Assembly (NCBI GenBank): GCA_025937075.1
Contig: JAICSD010000160.1
Coordinates: forward strand, 1 to 8,769
Direction: 5' to 3'
From: Vicinamibacteria bacterium
Lineage (GTDB): Bacteria > Acidobacteriota > Vicinamibacteria > Vicinamibacterales > 2-12-FULL-66-21
DNA length: 8,769 nucleotides
Shown here: piece after piece, positions 1 to 5,102 of the stretch
How the letters are laid out: each line of letters begins with the position of its first letter
Position numbering within the stretch: position 1 is the first letter of the stretch
Notes under the pieces: generated by a model
Told to the model about the DNA's origin: nothing
Seen by the model: the letters and a program-made list of their open reading frames with translations, nothing else
The model's database searches: none
Translations under genes and position numbers: made by a program

Positions 1-102
1 GACCGCATGTACGAGCGGGCCGAGGAGTTCCGCACGCTGCGCCGTGAGCTCGACCCCGACGGCACCTTCCAGTCCGACCTCGGGCGTCGGCTGCACCTCT
101 GA
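1..102 (+). CDS. FAD-binding oxidoreductase (DprE1-like), C-terminal fragment
   Basis: Only the last 33 codons are present; the gene is cut by the window edge and ends at TGA 100-102. The tail reads MYERAEEF, then RRELDPDGTFQSDLGRRLHL. The pattern MY..(9-10)..R..(D)P...F.SD..RRL.L is what I recall from the C-terminus of VAO/PCMH-type FAD oxidoreductases, in particular the DprE1/arabinonolactone-oxidase-like group. Members oxidise a sugar or alditol hydroxyl with a flavin; the substrate cannot be told from this piece. Codons are extremely GC-rich at third positions. The stop is followed at once, in the same frame, by the remains of an M20 peptidase, which is not a normal neighbour arrangement. 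The family call is fairly safe; the subfamily is not. Confidence 0.65.
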   Translation, partial: DRMYERAEEFRTLRRELDPDGTFQSDLGRRLHL

Positions 103-110
103 CCCACAGC

Positions 111-144
111 TCCACACCCGACCTCCACGCACGACCTCCACACC
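111..144 (+). repeat. Nested short direct repeats at the FAD-oxidase/M20 junction
   Basis: TCCACACC occurs at 111-118 and again at 137-144. CGACCTCCAC occurs at 119-128 and again at 132-141 (13-base period). Together they make a CA/CT-rich stretch exactly where the FAD-oxidase gene ends and recognisable M20 homology begins. Such microhomology is typical of deletion or template-switch junctions, and equally of assembly joins. Confidence 0.6.
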
Positions 145-171
145 ACGATCCAGCTCGGTGTCGCAACCGTC

Positions 172-1017
172 TTGACCGCGATGAAGGCAGACCTGCCCGG
201 CACGGTGAAGTTCATCTTCCAGCCCGCCGAAGAAGGCGCGCCTCCGGGAGAGGAAGGCGGCGCGGCGCTCATGGTGAAGGAAGGCGTCCTGCAGAATCCG
301 CGGCCGCAGGCCATCTTCGGCCTGCACGTCATGTCCGAAATGGCCGTCGGCGACATCGGCTACACCGAAGGCCCTGCACTGTCGGCCTCGGATCGGTGGG
401 ACGTGAAGATCACCGGCCGCCAGGCACACGGCGCCAGGCCGGAGCTCTCGATCGATCCGATCGTGACCGCCGCGGAGTTCGTCCAGGCGCTCCAGACAAT
501 CCGGTCTCGAACGTTTGCGGGATCCGAGCCTGGCGTGATGACGATCGGGAGCATTCACGGCGGTCAGCGTTACAACATCATTCCGGGGGAGGTGACGCTG
601 AGCGGCACGATTCGCACGTTCAGGCCGGAGATGAGCACGCTCGCCGAGGCTCGCCTGCGCGCGATCCTGAAGGGCGTGACCGAGGCGGCCGGAGCGACCG
701 GAGAGGTGACACGCTACGAGCGGGGCGCGCCCGCGACGATCAACAATCCAGCGTTGACGCGTGAAGTCGTCCCCTCTCTCGAGCGCGTCGTCGGCAAGGA
801 CCACGTGAAGCCGATTCCACCCGCGATGGTGTCGGAGGATTTCGCGTTCTTCGCGAACGAAGTGCCCGGGTTCTACTACCGGCTCGGACAGGTGAAGCCG
901 GGTACGACGTCAGGCGACCATCACACGCCGACGTTCCTGGCCGACGACAGCGCGATTCCGATCGGCATCAAGGCGATGAGCAACCTCATCGTCGATTACC
1001 TGACGCGCCACAAGTAG
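172..1017 (+). CDS. M20 family amidohydrolase, N-terminally truncated
   Basis: M20D-type metallo-amidohydrolase (HipO/ILR1/carboxypeptidase Ss1 group), which hydrolyses N-acyl amino acids or related amides with a two-metal centre. With the TTG start at 172 (ATG at 181 is an alternative) it has 281 residues; full-length members usually have about 390-440. Visible motifs are QPAEEG with E20/E21 (catalytic base and metal ligand), GLHV with H52, the lid-domain QAHGARP with H86, the SEDFAFF segment near 221, and the C-terminal metal ligand H251 in HHTPTF. M20 similarity continues upstream of any start codon: the open frame from 130 reads HDLHTTIQLGVATVL, the usual text after the ACG of ACGHD. The conserved Cys ligand and the first ~100 residues are missing, replaced by the tail of a FAD oxidoreductase in the same frame. 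The product as it stands is probably inactive. It converges on the ATP-grasp gene with a 20-bp gap. Confidence 0.8.
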   Translation: MTAMKADLPGTVKFIFQPAEEGAPPGEEGGAALMVKEGVLQNPRPQAIFGLHVMSEMAVGDIGYTEGPALSASDRWDVKITGRQAHGARPELSIDPIVTAAEFVQALQTIRSRTFAGSEPGVMTIGSIHGGQRYNIIPGEVTLSGTIRTFRPEMSTLAEARLRAILKGVTEAAGATGEVTRYERGAPATINNPALTREVVPSLERVVGKDHVKPIPPAMVSEDFAFFANEVPGFYYRLGQVKPGTTSGDHHTPTFLADDSAIPIGIKAMSNLIVDYLTRHK

Positions 1018-1037
1018 GCGCAGTCGCCGCCGGAGCA

Positions 1038-1994
1038 TCAACGAACCTGCAACTGCCCGACCAGGAAATCGACGACGCGCTCGAACGGGTCGAAGCCCCA
1101 TACGGCCGCCACTGACGGACGCAGGTTCGAATTTGCGTTGATGTCGTAGAAGACGCGGCGGCCGTCATCCGTTTCGAGATATTCAATCCCGCCGATGTCC
1201 AGGCGCGCAGCGCTGACGATGCGCTTGGCCGTCTCAACCGCCTCGCGCGGCACTTCCGCATACGGTACGAACTCCACTGGGGGCGCCACAGCCTGGACCT
1301 CCGGCACCTCACAGACGCCGGCTCTGTCGTCCGGGTTGCAGACGGGCGAGGGACAGAGGTTGAATCGCCCGTGCGTGATCACGCGCATCGCGTAGAGGAG
1401 TTCGCCACCCAGGAATTCCAGCCGCACGATACCGTGGTCCGGATCATGAGGAAGGAATTCCTGCAGCAGAAACAGGTTGTCCGGAAGCCAGACGTCAGGG
1501 TCCGCGCGGAAGATCTGTTCAATCTGTTCGAACGATTCTACGACCTGGATGCGCGCGCCACTGCCGCCCTGATCCGGCTTCAGCAGCGCAGGCCATCGCA
1601 TGCGCCCTGTCTGTGAGCGCAGCGCATCGAGGTCGTTGAAGGTGATCGATCGCGGACAGTCGATTCCGAGCACGTGCAGGAGCGTCGCCTGTGCGCTCTT
1701 GCTGAGTTCGAGCGCGAACACGTCGGCGCCGTTCAGCACGCGGACGCCCTGGAGCTGCAACGTGCGCATGTAAGCGAGCGCGAGCGGAACCGCGCGCGTG
1801 TGCCCGCGCAGATACGCGCTCGGGCTGGCCTGGTTGAAGTAGAGCGGTGCCATCGGCGGGTCGACGTTCGTGAATGCGGCGTGCGCGACGTCGCACGGGA
1901 CGAATGCGATGCCGCGGCGCTCCAGCGCGGCGAAGAGCGGCTTCTGCCACTCGGGGTGTTCGTAAAGTACGGCGAGGTCGGCTGGGGGGTTCAT
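1038..1994 (-). CDS. ATP-grasp domain protein, RimK-like ligase
   Basis: A 318-residue cytosolic protein with an ATP-grasp fold of the RimK/glutathione-synthetase type. These enzymes join a carboxylate, through an acyl-phosphate made from ATP, to an amine or thiol. An N-terminal pre-ATP-grasp region spans about 1-100. Then come the nucleotide-binding Lys and glycine loop (LLKPDQGGSGARI, K139), the hinge LQEF at 177-180, the strand IVRLEFLGGELLYAM at 189-203, DIGGIEYL at 266-273, and the metal-binding motif FYDINANSNLRP at 282-293 with D284, N285 and N287. The length and all core motifs suggest an active enzyme. Substrates are unknown; the ending DINANSNLRP rather than the usual ExN.xP motif of RimK suggests a separate subfamily. 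The ATG at 1994 is preceded on its strand only by a weak CAGAGA. It is divergent from the DUF2277 gene and lies directly beside a perfect inverted repeat that could be its operator. Confidence 0.85.
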   Translation of the reverse strand: MNPPADLAVLYEHPEWQKPLFAALERRGIAFVPCDVAHAAFTNVDPPMAPLYFNQASPSAYLRGHTRAVPLALAYMRTLQLQGVRVLNGADVFALELSKSAQATLLHVLGIDCPRSITFNDLDALRSQTGRMRWPALLKPDQGGSGARIQVVESFEQIEQIFRADPDVWLPDNLFLLQEFLPHDPDHGIVRLEFLGGELLYAMRVITHGRFNLCPSPVCNPDDRAGVCEVPEVQAVAPPVEFVPYAEVPREAVETAKRIVSAARLDIGGIEYLETDDGRRVFYDINANSNLRPSVAAVWGFDPFERVVDFLVGQLQVR

Positions 1995-2003
1995 GACGAT
2001 CTC

Positions 2004-2033
2004 TGAGACGCGTCTATTGTGGCACGCGTCTCA
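2004..2033. promoter_or_regulatory. Perfect 10+10 bp inverted repeat, candidate operator
   Basis: TGAGACGCGT (2004-2013) and ACGCGTCTCA (2024-2033) are exact reverse complements separated by 10 bases, giving a 20-base centre-to-centre distance (two helical turns). The left half also sits in a self-complementary AGACGCGTCT, and ACGCGTCT occurs twice in direct orientation. It lies 9 bases upstream of the ATP-grasp start. On that strand the spacer carries CACAAT, a 4/6 match to a -10 box. The position and two-fold symmetry suit a dimeric regulator. No U-tract follows either arm, so a terminator is unlikely. The regulator role is an inference. Confidence 0.5.
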
Positions 2034-2050
2034 TTAGACTTACGCTGAGG

Positions 2051-2072
2051 CTTGGCGCGCCGTAGCGCGAAG
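2051..2072. other. GC-rich hairpin upstream of the heptamer array
   Basis: CGCGC (2056-2060), loop CGTA, GCGCG (2065-2069) form a perfect 5-bp stem. Outer CTT (2051-2053) and AAG (2070-2072) extend it by 3 bp across a GG bulge. An alternative pairing is CGCC (2058-2061) with GGCG (2072-2075). The wording CCGTAGC...GCGAAGGCGG resembles, from memory only, palindromic dispersed elements common in Acidobacteriota and Verrucomicrobiota intergenic DNA. There is no T-run, so it is not a standard terminator. Confidence 0.4.
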
Positions 2073-2075
2073 GCG

Positions 2076-2220
2076 GGTTGTCGGTTGCCGGTTGCCGGTT
2101 GTCGGTTGTTGGAGGTCGGGGTTCGGATCCGGGATCCGGGATCCGGGATCCGGATTGAGGATTCGGGATTCAGGATTCAGGATTCAGGATTCAGGATGAG
2201 GGATTAGGGATTAGGGATTC
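2076..2220 (+). repeat. Tandem heptamer array, about 21 units in four sequence blocks
   Basis: The array runs with a 7-base period from 2076 to 2220. Block A (2076-2110): GGTTGTC, GGTTGCC, GGTTGCC, GGTTGTC, GGTTGTT. Two transition units follow, GGAGGTC and GGGGTTC. Block B (2125-2152): four GGATCCG. A 6-base unit GATTGA (2153-2158). Block C (2159-2193): GGATTCG and then four GGATTCA. A 6-base unit GGATGA (2194-2199). Block D (2200-2220): GGGATTA, GGGATTA, GGGATTC. Every unit starts with or contains a GG or GGG run on the plus strand. The array fills the leader of the DUF2277 gene and stops 2 bases before its ATG. The blockwise drift suggests repeated local slippage and expansion of mutated units. 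Function is unknown. Confidence 0.9.
2213..2216 (+). promoter_or_regulatory. Repeat-borne Shine-Dalgarno of the DUF2277 gene
   Basis: AGGG, formed across the junction of the last two heptamers, lies 6 bases before the ATG at 2223, a good ribosome-binding distance. Earlier units of block D offer the same AGGG every 7 bases upstream. No other Shine-Dalgarno-like sequence is present, so the repeat itself seems to provide the initiation site. Confidence 0.45.
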
Positions 2221-2222
2221 AA

Positions 2223-2489
2223 ATGTGCAGAAACATAAAGACGCTCGCGAACTTTGAACCGCCTGCGACGGACGACGAGATTCGCGCGTCGGCGCTGCAG
2301 TTCGTCCGGAAACTGAGCGGGACGACGAAACCCTCGCGCATCAATCAGGTGGTGTTCGATCGAGCCGTAGACGAAGTGACGGACGCCGCACGCCGGCTCA
2401 TCTCGTCGCTGACGACGAGCGCGCAGCCCCGCAGTCGTGAAGAGGAAGCGCGCAAGGCGCGCGACCGTTCACGGGAGCGGTTCGCATGA
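2223..2489 (+). CDS. DUF2277 domain-containing protein
   Basis: An 88-residue protein that matches the DUF2277 family over its full length. It opens with the hallmark MCRNIKTLANFEPPATDDEI, continues with ALQFVRKLSGTTKPSR and a helix FDRAVDEVTDAARRLISSL (45-63), and ends in a charged tail rich in Arg and Glu. It has no signal peptide or membrane segment, so it is a small, probably helical cytosolic protein. No function is established for the family. The Cys at position 2 and the basic MCRNIK start are family features. The start is firm because the family begins exactly here. Its leader is the heptamer array, and its stop overlaps the SDR start in ATGA, so the two are likely translated together. 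Confidence 0.9.
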   Translation: MCRNIKTLANFEPPATDDEIRASALQFVRKLSGTTKPSRINQVVFDRAVDEVTDAARRLISSLTTSAQPRSREEEARKARDRSRERFA

Positions 2490-3235
2490 GCGAGAAGGTC
2501 GTTGTCATCACCGGTGCGAGCGCGGGCATCGGCGCCGCGGCGGCCGAACTGCTGGCGAGCCGCGGCATGAAGGTCGTCCTGGTGGCGCGCCGGAAGGACG
2601 CGCTCGATGCGGTTGCCGCGAAGTGCAACGGCAACGCGCACATAGTCGTGGCGGACGTCACGGATCGCGCCGCCGTCCATCGCGTTGTCGATGCCGCCAC
2701 TCAGCGGTTCGGCCGCATCGACGTCTGGATCAACAACGCGGGGCAGGGCATCACGCGCATGCCGTCCGAGCTGACGGACGAGGACGTGGACGAGATGATG
2801 CGCCTGAACGTGAAGTCCGCGTTGTATGGGATGCAGGAAGTCCTGCCGCACTTCAAGTCGCGCAATGACGGGCACATCATCAACGTGTCGTCGATGCTCG
2901 GGCGTGTTCCGTTCGCAGTGTTTCGATCCGCCTACTGCGGAGCGAAGCACTTCCTGAACGCGCTCACGATCACGATGCGCGCCGAAGTACAGCACACACA
3001 TCCTGGAATCCAGATCTCGCTGCTGTCGCCGGGCGTCGTGCGGACGGAGTTCGGCCTGCGGGCGCGTCACGGCGGTGTCGATTCGCGGCAATTGCCAGGT
3101 TCGCAGAGCGCTGAAGAGGTAGCGGAGGTACTTGCCTGGACGATAGGGTCGCGTGAGCCGGACGTCTACACGCGGCCCGGGGCGCACGATCAAATCGTCG
3201 CCTTTTACGAATCGAATGGTACCGATCCTTGCTGA
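2486..3235 (+). CDS. SDR family NAD(P)-dependent oxidoreductase
   Basis: Classical short-chain dehydrogenase/reductase of 249 residues, the normal family length. The cofactor motif TGASAGIG is at 9-16, ARR at 34-36 after strand 2 suggests NADP(H), D57 lies in the VADVTD adenine-contact motif, and NNAG is at 83-86. The catalytic set is N108, S135/S136 (INVSS), Y150 and K154 (YCGAK), followed by PGVVRTEF at 182-189. All catalytic residues are present, so an active carbonyl/alcohol oxidoreductase is expected. The substrate cannot be predicted. The ATG at 2486 overlaps the DUF2277 stop (ATGA) and has GGGAG at 2473-2477 with 8-base spacing. The last residues (ESNGTDPC) end just before a compact promoter region for the next gene. 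Confidence 0.92.
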   Translation: MSEKVVVITGASAGIGAAAAELLASRGMKVVLVARRKDALDAVAAKCNGNAHIVVADVTDRAAVHRVVDAATQRFGRIDVWINNAGQGITRMPSELTDEDVDEMMRLNVKSALYGMQEVLPHFKSRNDGHIINVSSMLGRVPFAVFRSAYCGAKHFLNALTITMRAEVQHTHPGIQISLLSPGVVRTEFGLRARHGGVDSRQLPGSQSAEEVAEVLAWTIGSREPDVYTRPGAHDQIVAFYESNGTDPC

Positions 3236-3275
3236 CAGCGGGTCCAAAAGACCGCCCTACACACCCCTCACCGTG

Positions 3276-3281
3276 TATATT
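3276..3281 (+). promoter_or_regulatory. Candidate -10 box for the DinB-family gene
   Basis: TATATT (5/6 match to TATAAT) lies 7 bases before the ATG at 3289, in an AT-rich spot of otherwise GC-rich DNA. A transcript starting about 7 bases downstream of the box would begin at or next to the ATG, giving a leaderless mRNA. No Shine-Dalgarno sequence is present, in agreement. No convincing -35 box was found. Confidence 0.4.
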
Positions 3282-3288
3282 CGTACTG

Positions 3289-3822
3289 ATGTCCACTCCA
3301 AGTGCTCCCGAAGTCTGGCTCCGCGGCCCGATGGAAGGGATTCCGTCACTCCTGCAGCCGGTGGCCCACGCCCTTGTGCAGGTCCGCGAGGAATGGCGCG
3401 CGAGTCTCACGGGCCTGACGCGGGAGCAGATCATGACGCGGCCCAACGGGGCGGCGTCGATTGCTTTCCACGTGCAGCACACGACGGGCAGCCTCGATCG
3501 CCTCTTCACCTACGCCCGGGGCGAGCGGCTCAGCGCCGAGCAGAAGGCCGCATTTCTCGCGGAGGCGGAGCCGGCACCACGAAGCGGCCGCGAGCTTCTC
3601 GCGCTGTTCGAGGCGGGCCTCGAGAAGGCGCTCGCGGAGCTTCGAGGCATCGATGAGGCCACGCTGACCGAGCCGCGATTCGTGGGCCGCGCGCAGCTGC
3701 CATCGACGAAGCTTGGCCTCATCTTTCATGCGGCCGAGCACACGCAGCGGCACGCAGGCCAGGTCGCGACCACGATCCTGGTTGTGACTCAGGTCCGCGA
3801 GCAGGAACAGGCCGCTCGCTAG
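3289..3822 (+). CDS. DinB family protein
   Basis: A 177-residue four-helix-bundle protein of the DinB/YfiT-like metalloenzyme superfamily. The family carries a three-His metal site; members include thiol transferases such as bacillithiol and mycothiol S-transferases, but most are uncharacterised. The site is visible as H61/H64 in FHVQHTTGSLDRLFTYARGE and as H151 and H155 (HTQRH) in helix 3. The opening EVWLRGPMEGIPSLLQPVAHAL is typical of one DinB subgroup, which supports ATG 3289. An in-frame TTG at 3229 would add 20 residues without family resemblance and would overlap the SDR stop. The protein is cytosolic, with no signal peptide. It lies 53 bases after the SDR and 21 bases before a membrane-protein gene. 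The thiol partner or substrate is unknown. Confidence 0.85.
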   Translation: MSTPSAPEVWLRGPMEGIPSLLQPVAHALVQVREEWRASLTGLTREQIMTRPNGAASIAFHVQHTTGSLDRLFTYARGERLSAEQKAAFLAEAEPAPRSGRELLALFEAGLEKALAELRGIDEATLTEPRFVGRAQLPSTKLGLIFHAAEHTQRHAGQVATTILVVTQVREQEQAAR

Positions 3823-3843
3823 GGCGCTCCCGCCACGCATGCG

Positions 3844-4206
3844 ATGAGCGTCGATCGATTGAGCTGGTGGTGGATCGCGCTGCAGGTCATCCTCCCCCCC
3901 GTGATCGCGCTGCTCGCTGCCTATCCGTTCTGGCGACGGGACCAGCCCATCTTCGGCAATCTCGTCGGTACGGCGGTCCTTTTCGGCAGCGGCATGGCGC
4001 TCATCATGCGCGAGTACGTTGCGCTGGACCGGATCGTCCGGCAGTGCCTCGACGACGGCTATACGTGCTTTCCCACGCCGAGCGCGTTCACGCGCTTCGC
4101 AATCTACGCCTTCGTCGCGCTGTTCGAAGTGATCGCTCTTTTCTCGTTCAGCCTCGAGGTCGAACACAGGATGCGGCGGCGCGGCTACGCGCAGGAATGG
4201 AAGTAG
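3844..4206 (+). CDS. Hypothetical three-TM membrane protein
   Basis: I do not recognise a named family. The 120-residue product has three predicted membrane helices: about 8-29 (starting with WWW), 37-55, and 84-104. Positive charges (RR at 31-32, RRR at 111-113) suggest the 30-36 loop and the C-terminus are cytoplasmic, with the N-terminus and the 57-83 loop outside. That outer loop holds two cysteines, C68 and C75, which could form a disulfide. The C-terminal tail EVEHRMRRRGYAQEWK is charged. The gene sits 21 bases after the DinB gene and ends 4 bases before the PEP-mutase-family gene, so it is probably in one transcript. No Shine-Dalgarno is seen before ATG 3844. The coding nature is supported by gene-like spacing and a coherent membrane topology. 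Confidence 0.75.
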   Translation: MSVDRLSWWWIALQVILPPVIALLAAYPFWRRDQPIFGNLVGTAVLFGSGMALIMREYVALDRIVRQCLDDGYTCFPTPSAFTRFAIYAFVALFEVIALFSFSLEVEHRMRRRGYAQEWK

Positions 4207-4210
4207 AGGC

Positions 4211-5053
4211 ATGACGACCGCGTCAGCGCGGGGCGCCGATCGCGCACGCACGTTCCATCGGCTTCACGAACGCGGGATCTTCGTGAGTCCGAATCCCTGG
4301 GACATCGGCAGTGCCCGCATCCTCGTGCAGCTCGGATTCAAGGCGCTCGCGACGACGAGCTCGGGGTTCGCCTGGTCGATGGGGCGTCAGGACAACAGGG
4401 TGTCGCTGGAGGCTGCGCTCGCGCACTACCGCGCGCTGGCGGAGGCCGTCGACGTTCCGGTCAGCGCCGATTTCGAGGACGGCTTCGCCGCGCTCCCGAG
4501 GGACGTCGCGCGGAACGTACGCCTCGCGGCAGGAACGGGCCTTGCCGGACTGTCTGTCGAGGACTCGACCCGCGATGCGGAACAACCGCTCATCGACTTC
4601 GACCTCGCGGTGGAGCGCGTGGCTGCGGCGCGGGCCGCCATCGACGAGACCGGCACCGGCGTGTTCCTGACTGCTCGTTCAGAAGGCTTCATCGTCGGGC
4701 GGCCCGATCTCGAAGAAACGATTCGCCGCCTGAAGGCGTACGCGTCTGCCGGAGCGGACTGCCTGTTCGCACCGGGAATTCGGGAGAAGGCGGCGATCGC
4801 AGCGGTCGTGAACGCCGTGGCGCCGAAGCCGGTCAACGTGATCGTCAGCAGCGGTTTTGCGACGCTCGCCGAGATGGCCGAGCTCGGCGTCCGGCGGATC
4901 AGCGTCGGGGGCGCGCTTGCGCGCTCGGCATGGACGGGATTTCTCCAGGCCGCCACCGAAATCGCTGAGCACGGCACGTTCACGGCGCTGGGGCGCGCGA
5001 TGTCCGGCGTCGAGCTGAACGGGCGCTTTGCGGGAAGCGAACGCGATCGATGA
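4211..5053 (+). CDS. Isocitrate lyase/PEP mutase family protein
   Basis: A 280-residue TIM-barrel protein of the ICL/phosphoenolpyruvate-mutase superfamily, which cleaves or forms C-C or P-C bonds next to a carboxylate using Mg2+. Motifs seen are NPWDIGSARIL with D31, the strand ALATTSSGFAWSMG (45-58), the metal-site strand SADFEDGF with D87 and E89, GLSVEDS with E117/D118, and TARSE with R156. The gating loop that would carry KRCGH (lyases) or the PEP-mutase EDK..PK signature is absent. This matches the large uncharacterised branch often labelled carboxyvinyl-carboxyphosphonate phosphorylmutase, and that label should not be taken literally. GGAAG at 4199-4203, 7 bases before ATG 4211, is its ribosome site and lies inside the preceding gene, only 4 bases separating the two frames. 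Confidence 0.88.
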   Translation: MTTASARGADRARTFHRLHERGIFVSPNPWDIGSARILVQLGFKALATTSSGFAWSMGRQDNRVSLEAALAHYRALAEAVDVPVSADFEDGFAALPRDVARNVRLAAGTGLAGLSVEDSTRDAEQPLIDFDLAVERVAAARAAIDETGTGVFLTARSEGFIVGRPDLEETIRRLKAYASAGADCLFAPGIREKAAIAAVVNAVAPKPVNVIVSSGFATLAEMAELGVRRISVGGALARSAWTGFLQAATEIAEHGTFTALGRAMSGVELNGRFAGSERDR

Positions 5054-5102
5054 GCAGTCTCGCGCCTACTGCGACTTTCCGCGCGTTCGTGCCTGCGCGA
5101 CT

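Noticed and set aside
2076..2220. CRISPR array or phage-type iteron origin
   Set aside because: Units are 7 bases with no spacers, and no cas or replication gene is near; a simple tandem repeat explains it.
2200..2220. GGGATTA units as telomere-type repeats
   Set aside because: Only three units, inside a larger heptamer array and far from any end that the sequence can prove; coincidence is the simpler reading.
2345..3247. Minus-strand frame of 300 codons opposite the DUF2277 and SDR genes
   Set aside because: Shadow frame; both plus-strand genes have complete family motifs.
3238..3256. GCGGGTC-CAAAA-GACCGC hairpin after the SDR gene as a terminator
   Set aside because: Only 4+2 bp with a bulge and no U-tract; too weak to call.
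3346..4251. Minus-strand frame of 301 codons opposite the DinB and membrane-protein genes
   Set aside because: Charged low-complexity product without domains; it spans two sensible plus-strand genes and their spacer.
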